This document shows, one piece after another, positions 1 through 11,051 of a stretch of 64,000 bases of DNA (positions are counted from its first letter, which is position 1; the number at the start of each line of letters is the position of its first letter). Below the pieces are notes generated by a model. That model ran no database searches, was not told where the DNA came from, and saw nothing but the letters and a program-made list of their open reading frames with translations. Source of the stretch: Rubellicoccus peritrichatus (GTDB lineage Bacteria > Verrucomicrobiota > Verrucomicrobiia > Opitutales > Cerasicoccaceae); assembly GCF_033100135.1 (NCBI RefSeq), contig NZ_CP136920.1, positions 1,054,001 through 1,118,000 of the forward strand, given 5' to 3'. The position numbers and the translations under genes are program-made.

Positions 1-1
1 T

Positions 2-1540
2 TCCGTTCTCGAAGAAATTCAAAAGGAAATCGATAAGCTCGAAACGAAAACCGTTAAGAGCAATGTCGGTGTTATCACGCAGCTCGCCGATGGCGTTGCC
101 AAACTCGACGGTCTCTCCGACGTCATGTATAGTGAGATGATCGAGTTTCCAAACAATGTTTTTGGAGTCGCACTTAACCTCGAAGAGGACGAGGTCGGTG
201 TGGTTATCTTTGGTGATGTCAGTCAGCTGAAAGAAGGCGACGAAGCCAAGACCACCGGTCGCCTGCTTTCTGTTCCAGTTGGTAAGAAGCTTTTGGGACG
301 CGTGGTTGACGCACTTGGTAATCCTGTTGATGGCAAAGGCGCACTCGACGCAGAAGAGCAGTATCCAGTTGAAAAGATCGCACCTGGTATTCTGCCACGT
401 AAGTCTGTCGACCAGCCTCTGGCCACGGGTATCATGTCGATTGACTCGATGATTCCAATTGGTCGTGGTCAGCGTGAGCTTATTATTGGTGACCGTGCAA
501 CGGGTAAGACCACCATCGCCCTGGACACTATTATCAATCAGGCTAACACCAACCGCCAGCACAGGAATGAAGACGGTACCTATCAGGAAGGTTTCCGTCC
601 CGTTTACTCCATCTATGTAGCGATTGGTCAAAAGCAGTCCAACATTGCACGTACGGTTAAAGCACTGGAAAGTGTGGGCGCGCTTGAGTATTGCACGATT
701 GTTGCCGCTGCTGCTGCAGACAATCCTGCCAACCAATACATCGCTCCTTACTCTGGTTGTGCGATGGGCGAATACTACATGCAAAATGGCATGGATGCGC
801 TCATCATTTATGATGACCTCTCCAAGCATGCGGTTGCATACCGCCAGATGTCTCTGATTTTGAAGCGCCCTTCTGGTCGTGAAGCATTCCCAGGTGACGT
901 TTTCTACCTGCACAGCCGTTTGCTTGAGCGTTCAGCTCGCCTGAATGAAAACAACGGAAATGGATCTCTGACCGCTCTGCCGATTATTGAAACACAGGCG
1001 GGTGACGTTTCGGCTTACATTCCAACCAACGTTATTTCGATTACTGATGGTCAGGTCTTCCTCGAAACCGACCTCTTTAATCAGGGTATTCGTCCGGCGA
1101 TTAGTGTGGGTCTGTCCGTTTCCCGCGTGGGATCCGCCGCACAGGTTAAAGCAACCAAGCAAGTCGCTGGTAAGCTGAAGGGTGAGCTGGCCCAGTATCG
1201 TGAATTGGCTGCCTTCGCACAGTTCGGTTCTGACCTGGACGCTCAAACCAAGGCGATCCTCAGTAAGGGTGACCGTGTTGTTGAGATGTTCAAACAGCCA
1301 CCACTTTCACCAAAGGCAATGGAAGTTCAAGTTGGCGTGATCTGGGCGGTCCAAAACGGTTTCTTTGATGATGTTGACGCCAAGAAGGTGAGTGAGGGAA
1401 CATCTGCCCTGCAGGAATTCCTGACCACAGCCAAGAACGAATTGCTCGGTAAAATCCGTGACAAGAAGAAGCTCGACGACGAACTCGAAGGCGAACTCAA
1501 GTCAGCCGTTGAAGAGTGGAAGCGTTCCTGGAAAGCGTAG
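2..1540 (+). CDS. atpA: ATP synthase F1 subunit alpha (5' end outside window)
   Basis: Alpha subunit of the F1 head of F-type ATP synthase; binds nucleotide non-catalytically and alternates with beta in the hexamer at the inner membrane. The frame is open from base 2 with no stop, so the gene begins just before the window; 512 codons are visible, close to the usual ~510-residue length, so only a few residues are missing. A methionine at 125 is internal, since the preceding 41 codons read as a normal alpha N-terminus ([19 protein letters not shown]). The Walker A loop reads GDRATGKTT (family usually GDRQTGKT). The [21 protein letters not shown]-terminus is ordinary. First visible gene of an atpA-atpG-atpD-atpC run; the Fo genes and atpH should lie upstream. 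Confidence 0.98.
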   Translation, partial: SVLEEIQKEIDKLETKTVKSNVGVITQLADGVAKLDGLSDVMYSEMIEFPNNVFGVALNLEEDEVGVVIFGDVSQLKEGDEAKTTGRLLSVPVGKKLLGRVVDALGNPVDGKGALDAEEQYPVEKIAPGILPRKSVDQPLATGIMSIDSMIPIGRGQRELIIGDRATGKTTIALDTIINQANTNRQHRNEDGTYQEGFRPVYSIYVAIGQKQSNIARTVKALESVGALEYCTIVAAAAADNPANQYIAPYSGCAMGEYYMQNGMDALIIYDDLSKHAVAYRQMSLILKRPSGREAFPGDVFYLHSRLLERSARLNENNGNGSLTALPIIETQAGDVSAYIPTNVISITDGQVFLETDLFNQGIRPAISVGLSVSRVGSAAQVKATKQVAGKLKGELAQYRELAAFAQFGSDLDAQTKAILSKGDRVVEMFKQPPLSPKAMEVQVGVIWAVQNGFFDDVDAKKVSEGTSALQEFLTTAKNELLGKIRDKKKLDDELEGELKSAVEEWKRSWKA

Positions 1541-1562
1541 ATCAGAATTCTGAAATTCCGAA

Positions 1563-2447
1563 ATGGCTAATCTGAAGGCAATCCGCGGTCGCATCAAGTC
1601 GGTCAAAAACACCGGGCAAATCACCCGGGCGATGCAACTGGTCGCAACATCCAAGATGAAGCGTGCACAGGACAAGGCGACTGCTGGACAGCCCTATGTC
1701 GTACTCCTTGGCGAAATCTTCAGCAGTCTGGCCAGTCGGATTACAGACCTGAAACATCCACTCTTTGAAGAACGAGAAGTCAAAAAACGGGGCATTCTAG
1801 TTGTTTCAACTGACAAAGGCCTTTGTGGTGCGCTTAATGCCAATCTCTTTAAGGAGATTATCAAGCTAGAGGGTGACATCGGCTACGTCACTGTCGGTCG
1901 CAAGGCATCGCAGTTTATTTCACGGACCAAGCGTGAACTAATGGCTGATTTTCCTGTCTCGGACAAAGTTCAGTATGCCGAAGTACGTGGAATCGTCCAA
2001 TACATGACTGAGGCTTACCTCGATGGTAAGATCGACACGATTGAAGTGCTTTACTCTTCCTTTGTTAATACACTGGTTCAGGAACCACTTCATGTGCCTC
2101 TCGTTCCGATTGATGACTTCCGCAAGCGATTTGAAGAGCTGAAATCCACCTTGAATATCTCACTTGCTGATACGCACGGTGATGACCGCGAAATGATGTT
2201 TGAACCCAGTGTTGAAGGTATCATGGAAAAACTCCCTGAGCTCTACCTCAAACAGTGCATTTTCCAATCCATGCTCGGGGCCAAAGCCAGTGAGCACAGC
2301 GCACGTATGGTTGCGATGAAAGCAGCCACGGACAATGCCAAGAAACTTGTCGGCGACCTTACCCTTGAATACAACAAGGCGCGTCAGGCGGCCATCACCC
2401 AGGAAATCCTCGAAATTGCAGCAGCAACGGCATCAAACAGTGATTAA
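1563..2447 (+). CDS. atpG: ATP synthase F1 subunit gamma
   Basis: Central rotor stalk subunit linking the c-ring to the alpha/beta hexamer. The 294-residue product has the family hallmarks at both ends: N-terminal ANLKAIRGRIKSVKNTGQIT with the following TRAMQLVATSKM coiled-coil segment, the STDKGLCGALN loop near residue 85, and a C-terminal helix with ASEHSARMVAMKAATDNA and YNKARQAAITQEI. It starts 22 nt after atpA. No Shine-Dalgarno sequence is visible upstream, so translation may depend on coupling to atpA. Confidence 0.98.
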   Translation: MANLKAIRGRIKSVKNTGQITRAMQLVATSKMKRAQDKATAGQPYVVLLGEIFSSLASRITDLKHPLFEEREVKKRGILVVSTDKGLCGALNANLFKEIIKLEGDIGYVTVGRKASQFISRTKRELMADFPVSDKVQYAEVRGIVQYMTEAYLDGKIDTIEVLYSSFVNTLVQEPLHVPLVPIDDFRKRFEELKSTLNISLADTHGDDREMMFEPSVEGIMEKLPELYLKQCIFQSMLGAKASEHSARMVAMKAATDNAKKLVGDLTLEYNKARQAAITQEILEIAAATASNSD

Positions 2448-2505
2448 TTATTGTTAGCCCCACAAATCAGTAACTATTACAAGTAACCCAACACTTCATT
2501 CTTAA

Positions 2506-3942
<1,437 letters not shown>

Positions 3943-3977
3943 TCTGAGTTCATAGAACACTACACATCCAGTTTCAC

Positions 3978-4385
3978 ATGCTCACCCTCGAAATCGTAAC
4001 TCCCGAAGGCAAAGCTTACACCAAAGAAGTGGAAGATGTTGTCCTCCCAACTGCCGAAGGTGAAATTGATATCCTGCCAGGCCACCAACCTTTGATTACC
4101 GTTATCGAAGCAGGTGAAGTCCAGGCAGGAACCGGCTCTGGGCGTGAGTTTCTTGCGGTAGACAAAGGATTCGCTCGTGTCCTCGGTGATGCAGTTTCAG
4201 TTTTGACCGAGGGCGCGATTGATGTCGCAGAAATTGACTTATCTCAAGTTGAGGAAGCTCAGAAGCGTGCCGAGGAAGCTTTAGAACGCGCAAAGAACGA
4301 AAAAATGGATCCGGCGGAAATCGAAAAACTGGAAGCCGTCGCGCGTTTCGCAATAGCTCAACAGCTGGTGAAGAAACGCCGCTAA
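3978..4385 (+). CDS. atpC: ATP synthase F1 subunit epsilon
   Basis: Epsilon subunit, the regulatory foot of the central stalk. At 135 residues it has the N-terminal beta-sandwich (LTLEIVTPEGKAY, PTAEGEIDILPGHQPLIT) and a C-terminal two-helix region rich in Lys/Glu (EEAQKRAEEALERAKNEK). Last gene of the atp operon. Its stop overlaps by 4 nt the stop of the convergent lipoprotein gene, so there is no room for a separate terminator between them. Confidence 0.96.
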   Translation: MLTLEIVTPEGKAYTKEVEDVVLPTAEGEIDILPGHQPLITVIEAGEVQAGTGSGREFLAVDKGFARVLGDAVSVLTEGAIDVAEIDLSQVEEAQKRAEEALERAKNEKMDPAEIEKLEAVARFAIAQQLVKKRR

Positions 4386-4648
4386 GGATTCTCTTTTTCT
4401 TCAGTTTCTTTAGATTCTGTCTGACTGTTTCGCTGTTTGCTTCCGCCTACGGCAACAACACTCATTTGAGAGAAATCAGGGGCTTCTTTAAGCTCTTCAA
4501 AAACCTGTGTAGATTTATCATCTGTTTGAACCTCCGAGCTGAACATCCTGGGAATGTCATAGTTAACAGGTTCTATCTGTTCCCTGCTTTGGGTACAGCC
4601 GGCAAGCATAATTAAAACGATGCCAGCGCTGGTTCTATAAAGTTTCAT
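4382..4648 (-). CDS. Small lipoprotein of unknown function
   Basis: 88-residue predicted lipoprotein: short basic n-region (MKLYR), hydrophobic stretch and the lipobox LAGC with Cys at about residue 18. The mature part is short, polar and Glu/Lys-rich with no recognisable domain. Its ATG overlaps the pyrF stop as ATGA, so it is translationally coupled to pyrF. It converges on atpC with a 4-nt overlap. Function not recognised; conservation of the coupling would be the best support that it is real. Confidence 0.7.
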   Translation of the reverse strand: MKLYRTSAGIVLIMLAGCTQSREQIEPVNYDIPRMFSSEVQTDDKSTQVFEELKEAPDFSQMSVVAVGGSKQRNSQTESKETEEKENP

Positions 4649-5367
4649 TGAAACAACTGAGATATTGTTTTCTGAATTTTCTCGGCAGCCTCCTTGGGAT
4701 CACTTGCATCCCGAATAGGACGGCCAACTACAATATAGTCCGCCCCATTCTGAAAGGCATCCTCGACGGTGACGACCCGTTTCTGGTCATCGGAAGGACG
4801 ATTCTCAACTGGACGAATTCCAGGACAAACAACGAGTAAACCGTGATCGACATTTTCACGAAGCGAAGGGACTTCCAGTCCTGAGGATATCACACCATCA
4901 CAGTTAGCTTCAAAAGCGCGTCGGGCACGTGAAGTCACCAGCTCCTTTACATCACAATCGAAACCAAGATCATCCATGTCGCCACGATCGAGGCTGGTCA
5001 AAACAGTAACAGCGAGCACTTTTAGGCTTTCACCTTTCGCAGAGGCTGCCGCTTCCATGATACTTTGGTTGCCGTGAATGGTCACAAAATCGACATCACG
5101 ATCTTTGAGTTGAGCTACAGCCAATTTAACTGTTTCCGGCACATCAAAAAATTTGAGGTCCGCAAAGACCCGCTTCCCTCGGGCTTTCATCCATTCGATA
5201 AGCTCATAATATTCTCCAGTCATAAAAAGCTGAAGTCCCAACTTATAGAATGTAACGGAATCCCCGAGACGCTCAGCCAACTCTTTGGCTGCATCTACAG
5301 TGGGAACATCCATTGCAAAAATGAGACGTTCGTTCGCCGGGATCGGTTTCTTACTTAAATTGGACAT
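4645..5367 (-). CDS. pyrF: Orotidine 5'-phosphate decarboxylase
   Basis: Last step of de novo UMP synthesis: decarboxylates OMP to UMP. The 240-residue length is typical of the bacterial short form. Visible motifs are LIFAMDVPTVDAAKELAERL at the N-terminus, the catalytic lysine motif DLKFFDVPETV (consensus DxKxxDI), VTIHGNQS, VCPGIRP and the phosphate-binding GADYIVVGRPI. A GATGAGGT element precedes the ATG at 5367. It lies 66 nt after the upstream membrane-protein gene and is coupled to the lipoprotein gene downstream, so all may share transcription with dnaN. Confidence 0.97.
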   Translation of the reverse strand: MSNLSKKPIPANERLIFAMDVPTVDAAKELAERLGDSVTFYKLGLQLFMTGEYYELIEWMKARGKRVFADLKFFDVPETVKLAVAQLKDRDVDFVTIHGNQSIMEAAASAKGESLKVLAVTVLTSLDRGDMDDLGFDCDVKELVTSRARRAFEANCDGVISSGLEVPSLRENVDHGLLVVCPGIRPVENRPSDDQKRVVTVEDAFQNGADYIVVGRPIRDASDPKEAAEKIQKTISQLFQ

Positions 5368-5433
5368 ACCTCATCCAATGAAACCCAAAGGCACTCTGGC
5401 AAGTCGCTACTTAAAATGAATCTGAGTTTCGTC

Positions 5434-6315
5434 TCAATACTGGACCGTCGAACCAAAATAATTCAATAGCCAGATTTCTTTCCAGAGGCGATAGCGCCCT
5501 TCACCAGTAATTCGACCATGCTCTTCCTGATATTCAGGACGATTGAGAAAGCCATGCTGCATGTTGATCTGCTCCAAGGTTCTCTGCTGCCGATTAAGCT
5601 CTTCCAAAGGTTCATCCTCGTCCCATGCCTCTACATTAACAGCGTCACGCTGGATGCGGCGACGATGGAACTTCATTAAACGACAGAGTGAACGATACAG
5701 TGGCTTGCGCTCAATAAACCAGGTGTCCGGATAGTAGCCACCAAACGGAAGACAAACGTTGTCTGTGATAACCAATTCTCCTTCTTTAGTCTGGGTACTG
5801 AGAACGTAAGAGACGCTCATGCGGGCCGAACGGCCTGGAAAAAACATAACCTGGCACCGAATTGTCCGATCTTCATTTTGATAAATACTTGAACGGATGG
5901 CGACAGTATCATCGAGAGACGCTTTTACAGACTGCAACTTACTAAATCCCTGACTACGGAGCCAGTCCCGCAGGAGAATAAACTGTTTAGTAGCGGGCCA
6001 TTCATCGCCATCCGAATTTCTCTGAAAACGTGGGAAAAGGGGAATCGGACTCCGGCTGAGCGCCGAAATAATAGCCCAATTATAAAGTGTTTCCAAAACG
6101 AACCAGCCCAGAAAAGTTGTCAGGGCAATCAACCAAAAAGGGCGTCCTGACCATTGAAATTCGACCGCCGACGATGCAATCAGCAAAGATGTGATTATCC
6201 AGCGAACCCAACGGTTAAGAATACTAACAACTGGCTGGTTCCACTGAAGGTTACCATAAGTCACAAGCAAACTAACTAGAAACAGTCCAAATATGATCTG
6301 TGTCTGGAGAGTCAT
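5434..6315 (-). CDS. Membrane protein of unknown function
   Basis: 293-residue protein, not recognised. The first ~90 residues hold three hydrophobic helices (around residues 5-20, 37-52 and 62-85). The remainder is a soluble Arg-rich domain with no motif I can name (a core around FRSARMSVSYVL-type strands and an aromatic C-terminus). It sits 92 nt after dnaN and 66 nt before pyrF on the same strand, which suggests co-transcription but says little about function. Confidence 0.75.
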   Translation of the reverse strand: MTLQTQIIFGLFLVSLLVTYGNLQWNQPVVSILNRWVRWIITSLLIASSAVEFQWSGRPFWLIALTTFLGWFVLETLYNWAIISALSRSPIPLFPRFQRNSDGDEWPATKQFILLRDWLRSQGFSKLQSVKASLDDTVAIRSSIYQNEDRTIRCQVMFFPGRSARMSVSYVLSTQTKEGELVITDNVCLPFGGYYPDTWFIERKPLYRSLCRLMKFHRRRIQRDAVNVEAWDEDEPLEELNRQQRTLEQINMQHGFLNRPEYQEEHGRITGEGRYRLWKEIWLLNYFGSTVQY

Positions 6316-6407
6316 AATGATGTTAGTCTGGTAAAACCCGGCTCAGGTTCCACCAAACAAGAAAATTGATTTGGGTGAAAAGGGTATGAAACGCTTAGAT
6401 TCGCAGA

Positions 6408-7532
6408 TTAGTTGAGACGAAGTGGCATAATCACACAAAGGAAGGAATCCAGTGTTTTGAATACGCCAGGGCTCAATTCATCTTTGAATTCGAAATATAC
6501 TTCATCTTTGGACAGTGCACGCAGCGGATCCAACAGGAAGCCAGGATTAAAGGCCACTTGAACTTCACCACCTTCGTAGGCAATTGCCATAGATTCATGA
6601 GATTCGCCGTATTCAGGGGAAGATCCCATGATTTCGAGAAGATTATTGCCGAGCTTCAGCTTGATGGAGTTGTTTTTATCGCTCGTTACCAAAGCAGCAC
6701 GCTGAACACATTCAGAAAGGAGCTCACGCTCAACTTTGACCCGATTCTCGGTCTCCTTAGGAATTACCTGTTTATAGTTCGGGTAGTTGCCTTCAACAAT
6801 CTTGGAGACAAGATAAATAGTCTCAACCAGACCGCCATCTTCGTCGTCAATCTGGATCTCAAAAGCAACCTGACGATCACTGAAAGTGATTTTGACGTCC
6901 TTTCCTTGCCCAAGCAGGCGCTCAAGCTCATTTACGGTCTTGGCTGGGAGGATGAGTTTGCCTGCGTTTTCTTCCGTCACCTCCATATCGCGGCTTATGA
7001 GCCCGAGGCGACGACCATCTGTGGCAACAAGCGTCAATTTGTCTTCGCCGAAAACGAAATAAACACCGTTCAAAATATAGCGGTTCTCATCCTGGCTTTG
7101 TGCATAGGACACGCTCTTCAACATATTCAGGAGCTCGTCCTGAGGCATTTCAAAGATATGCTGATCGGCAAAGGAGGGAAGGGGAGGGAATTCGTCTTCA
7201 GCGATCCCCATGATCCGGAAGAGGGATCCGCCCGATGTGATTTTGGCCTGATTGCCACTGGATGCATCGACTTCAACATCGCTATTTGGCAGAGCCTTGA
7301 CGATGGTGGCCAGCTTACGAACCGGCAGTGTGATCCCACCTGGTTTTTCAACCTCTGCCTGAATTCGGCAGCGAATCCCGAGGTCGAGATTGGTTGTAGT
7401 CAGTGATAACTGACCGTCTTCAGCCTGGATGAGCACATTGCTCAAAATCGGCATGGTTGCCCGTGCGCCGACTACGTTGAGGACCTGTTGAAGGCCTGTG
7501 GCGAAATGATCCCGGTTGATCTTAAATTTCAT
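6408..7532 (-). CDS. dnaN: DNA polymerase III beta sliding clamp
   Basis: Homodimeric ring that tethers replicative polymerase to DNA. The 374-residue length fits the three-domain clamp (E. coli 366). Features include the N-terminal [28 protein letters not shown], the central [11 protein letters not shown] of domain 2 and the conserved C-terminal MPLRL that closes the peptide-binding pocket. No dnaA, recF or gyrB is adjacent, so this copy is not in the classic dnaA-dnaN-recF arrangement. No Shine-Dalgarno precedes the ATG. The 290 nt upstream hold its promoter region and a hairpin near msrB. Confidence 0.97.
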   Translation of the reverse strand: MKFKINRDHFATGLQQVLNVVGARATMPILSNVLIQAEDGQLSLTTTNLDLGIRCRIQAEVEKPGGITLPVRKLATIVKALPNSDVEVDASSGNQAKITSGGSLFRIMGIAEDEFPPLPSFADQHIFEMPQDELLNMLKSVSYAQSQDENRYILNGVYFVFGEDKLTLVATDGRRLGLISRDMEVTEENAGKLILPAKTVNELERLLGQGKDVKITFSDRQVAFEIQIDDEDGGLVETIYLVSKIVEGNYPNYKQVIPKETENRVKVERELLSECVQRAALVTSDKNNSIKLKLGNNLLEIMGSSPEYGESHESMAIAYEGGEVQVAFNPGFLLDPLRALSKDEVYFEFKDELSPGVFKTLDSFLCVIMPLRLN

Positions 7533-7793
7533 GCTGCAGCGAGATTTGAAAGTTTTGGAGTTACTGGCAATGCTTTGTTATTGATATATATTTTAAAAGA
7601 TAAATCCAGTACTACTAATAAGGGCTGTTGGTAAGCGTAGTAACCTTCTATCTCTATGCAAGTCAACGAATTACGTAGAGATTTTGGCGTGAATGATCTT
7701 GTGTGCAAGCTGTAAAAAGTTTGAGCAACTTTTTCCAATTCACACTAATCCCAGCTTTTACCCAACTTGTTCAGAAGTTATTCCAAGAGGGTT

Positions 7794-7814
7794 ACAGGCC
7801 AATTACTGGCCTGT
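7794..7814 (-). terminator. Candidate hairpin 3' of msrB
   Basis: Perfect 8-bp stem ACAGGCCA/TGGCCTGT with a 5-nt loop, 9 nt downstream of the msrB stop in the minus-strand sense. It could end the msrB transcript, but no U-tract follows on the minus strand, so it is only a candidate. The rest of 7533-7823 is AT-rich and shows no gene. Confidence 0.35.
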
Positions 7815-7823
7815 TTCAGCCTT

Positions 7824-8423
7824 TCAGGAGTCATTGCTCTTTTCTGAGGCCCTCTCGCGCTCGAAAAGTTTGGCATAAATTTCGTAGCCTTCCTCACGCA
7901 GTTTGGAAGCCGGGATAAAGCGCATTGAGGCTGAGTTCATGCAATAGCGTAATCCAGTGGGTGCCGGACCATCAGTAAAAACATGCCCCAAATGAGAATC
8001 GGCGTGTTTTGAGCGCACTTCGGTGCGTGTCATCCAAAGCTTATTGTCTTCGTGCTCAACGATGTTTTCTGGTTCTAGCGGTTCATAGAAACTCGGCCAG
8101 CCAGTGCCTGACTCATATTTGGTCGTGGACGAAAACAGAGGTTCTCCCGAAACGATATCTACATAAATCCCAGCTTCTTTATTGTCCCAATACTCGTTGT
8201 TAAACGGAGGTTCAGTTCCTTCGTTTTGCGTTACTTTGTATTGAAGTGGGCTGAGTTTTTCGCGTAATTCCTCTTTGCTTGGCATTGTAAAATCCTCTTT
8301 ATCAAAAGCTTGTGAAAATGAGGTAGGTTCTGTGGAGTTATTGACTGCGGTTGTGGCAGGTTGTTTTCGCTCACATGCAGAGAATGTGAGCAATCCACCA
8401 ATGATGATAGCTTTAGCGCTCAT
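7824..8423 (-). CDS. msrB: Peptide-methionine (R)-S-oxide reductase, lipoprotein form
   Basis: Reduces methionine-R-sulfoxide in oxidised proteins. The MsrB fold is clear: [20 protein letters not shown] and the catalytic Cys in [13 protein letters not shown]. The position of the first zinc CxxC reads [11 protein letters not shown] with no cysteines, so this is the zinc-free type. The ATG at 8423 (chosen over an in-frame GTG at 8447) gives a short signal with a lipobox-like TFSAC, so the enzyme is probably membrane-anchored facing the periplasm. It would there repair envelope proteins. It is separated from the Bat operon by about 100 nt. Confidence 0.9.
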   Translation of the reverse strand: MSAKAIIIGGLLTFSACERKQPATTAVNNSTEPTSFSQAFDKEDFTMPSKEELREKLSPLQYKVTQNEGTEPPFNNEYWDNKEAGIYVDIVSGEPLFSSTTKYESGTGWPSFYEPLEPENIVEHEDNKLWMTRTEVRSKHADSHLGHVFTDGPAPTGLRYCMNSASMRFIPASKLREEGYEIYAKLFERERASEKSNDS

Positions 8424-8521
8424 ACCTATACTGATTTCTGTTTTCACAGTTAGTTAGACGGATACTATCCGCTATCATTGCATTGGAATCAAACGAAACG
8501 CTTGATTAATTAAGTGGCTTC

Positions 8522-9256
8522 TTAGTCCCAGACAGGCTTAAAAAAGTCAGAATCAACCCAGCCTTCTTTGTCTTCAGCAGTCCTCACAAAAAAGAAATTA
8601 CCATGTTTGCGTTGAATGGAGGCTGATTCACCTGGTTTGAGGTATTCTTTGGTTGGAGATGTCGAGGTCGGTGAGATCTTTAATGCTGCTTCGTCGGAAA
8701 TTGCTATGCCAAGCTTCGCCAGTTGGTGGTAGCCAACAAGCCCGATAGTTGAAACAGCGAAAAGTAAGACACACAAAACGATCAGGCCACTTTTTATTGG
8801 ACCTCGCCAACCCCAAAGTGGAGGTAAAATGATCAAAGCTGCGCCACCCCAGAATGTAACTACAGCGATCCAGGCCCAGACATTGACATTCATTTTCACT
8901 GCAACGACCTCTGTCCAGGAAGGCTCTGTTGGCTGGAGTTGAGCTGCTTCCTGGGTCAGTTTCAGATTTGCCCGGATCTCCGGATTAGTCGGCGCTAGAG
9001 CCAGTGCTTTTTCGAATTGTAAAATCGCTTTTGGGTAGTCCTGAAGCTGGTAGTAAGTATTGCCGAGGTTGTAGAAAACAGCTGAGGATTGTTTTTGAGG
9101 GATAAGCGTTTCATAGAGTTCCGCTGCCTTCTCATACTCACCACTATTATAAGATTCATTTGCAGCTTCAAAGTTACCTGAAGTATTCGCAACTAACTGC
9201 GCAACAATAAGAAAAGATATACCAAAAATCCCCAATTTCATGCGAAATCTTTTCAT
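8522..9256 (-). CDS. batE: BatE-like TPR-SH3 protein
   Basis: Last gene of the Bat operon. The 244-residue protein has an N-terminal signal/anchor (to about residue 24), TPR repeats at roughly 30-95 (YNSGEYEKAAELYETL, FYNLGNTYYQLQDYPKAILQ), two membrane helices at about 122-140 and 150-170, and a C-terminal bacterial SH3 domain (LKPGESASIQRKHGNFFFVR, EGWV). Bat proteins are associated with aerotolerance and stress survival, but their biochemical role is unsettled. The start overlaps the batD stop by one base (TAATG), showing translational coupling. Confidence 0.85.
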   Translation of the reverse strand: MKRFRMKLGIFGISFLIVAQLVANTSGNFEAANESYNSGEYEKAAELYETLIPQKQSSAVFYNLGNTYYQLQDYPKAILQFEKALALAPTNPEIRANLKLTQEAAQLQPTEPSWTEVVAVKMNVNVWAWIAVVTFWGGAALIILPPLWGWRGPIKSGLIVLCVLLFAVSTIGLVGYHQLAKLGIAISDEAALKISPTSTSPTKEYLKPGESASIQRKHGNFFFVRTAEDKEGWVDSDFFKPVWD

Positions 9257-11043
9257 TATTTACCTCCTTCTATTAGCTCCAGAGCGGCCTTGAGCTGGGT
9301 CAATTCCTGCTTCAAGTCCACATTGCTGGTGGATAGCCCCCCGAAACGTAGAGCATCGCCTGCTTCATAAGATGCCCTGGCAGTTTGGATCGCGGTTTCG
9401 TCGGCTCCATGTTCTTTCAGGAATGATTCAACTTCTTCGAGAGAAAGTGATTCGGGCTCGCGCTCCAAATGTTTGCCTACGGATTCCTGGATAGCTCGCT
9501 GAGCTTCTTCAAAATAAAGTATCGGATCATTTTTACCAGCAGCTGCACTTGCGGCTCCAATACGCCTCGCCACTTCCCGTTTAGCCCTTAAATGGCGTGC
9601 ATAGACTGGATCATTGAGGAGCCGAAGTTGCTTTTTCCGGTAAATGAAGAGTCCAATAATTGCCAACAAGGGAACACATTGTCCAATCAGGAAAATTGGA
9701 TTGAGAAAAACTGGGCTGATTGCCGCAGTAGAGCCAGGTTGATTCATAATCGGCAATAAGCCAGGCCGGCGAGATTGTTCATCATTTCGTTTGGGTTCAA
9801 AAGTGGGCCGACTCCCCGGGGGGGCCGGTGTTACCTTGATTGGCAATCCAGGCGGCGACAGCTCAACATACTCACCTGCCTTGGGTTCGAAGAAACTAAA
9901 GTTAACCCGGGGCGTTTCTGTTACAGACTCATCGCGTGGAATGAGCACGTATTGGTATGTCATCTCGCCTTCGGTTCCAAATGTATCGCTTGCTCTGAAC
10001 GAAGACTCAGGTGAGTAGCTGCGCCAGCCGTCATTTTGACTCATGGTTGGTGGCCCCATACGATCAAAGTTACCCTGACCCTTTACGATAACACTCATCG
10101 TTACTGGTTCGCCAACTTGCACTTGGTCTGTGTCAAGCGTTGGACGCTGAATGGAGAAATTTCCAATGGCGCCGGAAAAATTCGCTGGCTTGCCATCCTG
10201 CGGCAGAGGCAAAACGTCGATAGTCAAATCGTCCGAGGAAAGTTCGAGTTGCTGTCGATTGAAGAAGCTGCGGCCAATGACAAACTGTTCTGTAAATTTT
10301 AGTGGAAAGCTGCCGGCTTTGACTGGTGTGAGTACGTTATGCCAGATGTATTCGCGGTAACGCCTACCTTTACGGTTGGCGTTCCGCTCATCGGGGCGTT
10401 CACCAAATTCCGACAAGGTAAAGGCGTCTCCTTCTTTCACCGGGAAATTTGTCGGTTCTGCATAAAGGTCGCTACGGGCATAGACGACGACCTGCATACG
10501 AACAGCCTGGCCAGCGTAATAAGGTCCTTCAGCCAGGCGTATTTCCATACCTATCATTTCCCGCTGAGCTTCCCGCTGGCGTTGTTCACGCTCATCCAGC
10601 ATTTGCTGACGCTCTTCGCTCATTGGCAAAACTTCAAGCGTTGCAGCGGGTACCGTAATTGACCCAATTTTATACGAAGGAATGGTAAATTTTCCTGTCT
10701 CTGATGCACGGACACCAAATGAGAGTTTCACGTTTGCGCTCATCTGGCCATTGATGATCGACATATTGGAACTCTGCGACTGTGAGACGTAATCAAGCCC
10801 ATCAACCTGTGGCGGTTGAAAGGAATTCATCTGTCTGGTGCCAGCAATATTTACCTCATAAGTCGCAGTCTCATCGATAAATATTTTTTGCGGTGTAACA
10901 GTTGCTGTCGCTTCTCCTTGAGCATGTGCAAGGCAGGTGAAAAGAGTGATAAACACACCTGTAGCAAAGCTTGTGCGTAGCATCGATGAGTTGCCCGTAA
11001 GCTTTCCAGAAAGAATATGCAAAATTGTAAGTCTCTGAATCAT
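9256..11043 (-). CDS. batD: BatD-like membrane protein
   Basis: 595-residue BatD/oxygen-tolerance family protein. A signal sequence ends near AHAQG, followed by the family's N-terminal strand pattern (ATATVTPQKIFIDETATYEV; MNSFQPPQVDGL), periplasmic Ig-like repeats (about 50-430), one membrane helix near residue 455 and a cytoplasmic tail. The ATG at 11043 lies 8 nt after the upstream stop. An internal ATG at 10983 gives a neater signal peptide (MLRTSFATGVFITLF), so the start is uncertain. Embedded in the Bat operon and coupled to batE. Confidence 0.88.
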   Translation of the reverse strand: MIQRLTILHILSGKLTGNSSMLRTSFATGVFITLFTCLAHAQGEATATVTPQKIFIDETATYEVNIAGTRQMNSFQPPQVDGLDYVSQSQSSNMSIINGQMSANVKLSFGVRASETGKFTIPSYKIGSITVPAATLEVLPMSEERQQMLDEREQRQREAQREMIGMEIRLAEGPYYAGQAVRMQVVVYARSDLYAEPTNFPVKEGDAFTLSEFGERPDERNANRKGRRYREYIWHNVLTPVKAGSFPLKFTEQFVIGRSFFNRQQLELSSDDLTIDVLPLPQDGKPANFSGAIGNFSIQRPTLDTDQVQVGEPVTMSVIVKGQGNFDRMGPPTMSQNDGWRSYSPESSFRASDTFGTEGEMTYQYVLIPRDESVTETPRVNFSFFEPKAGEYVELSPPGLPIKVTPAPPGSRPTFEPKRNDEQSRRPGLLPIMNQPGSTAAISPVFLNPIFLIGQCVPLLAIIGLFIYRKKQLRLLNDPVYARHLRAKREVARRIGAASAAAGKNDPILYFEEAQRAIQESVGKHLEREPESLSLEEVESFLKEHGADETAIQTARASYEAGDALRFGGLSTSNVDLKQELTQLKAALELIEGGK

Positions 11044-11051
11044 GGGTTCAC

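Noticed and set aside
6558-7406. Open frame of about 280 codons antisense to dnaN
   Set aside because: Lies wholly inside dnaN on the opposite strand, has no family features, and its length follows from dnaN codon use.
7529-7738. Possible 69-residue gene upstream of dnaN on the minus strand
   Set aside because: No ribosome site, no domain, and it covers the region expected to hold the dnaN promoter.
7533-7823. Possible replication origin next to dnaN
   Set aside because: No DnaA-box cluster or AT-rich unwinding repeats were seen and dnaA, recF and gyrB are not adjacent; only a short hairpin near msrB was found.
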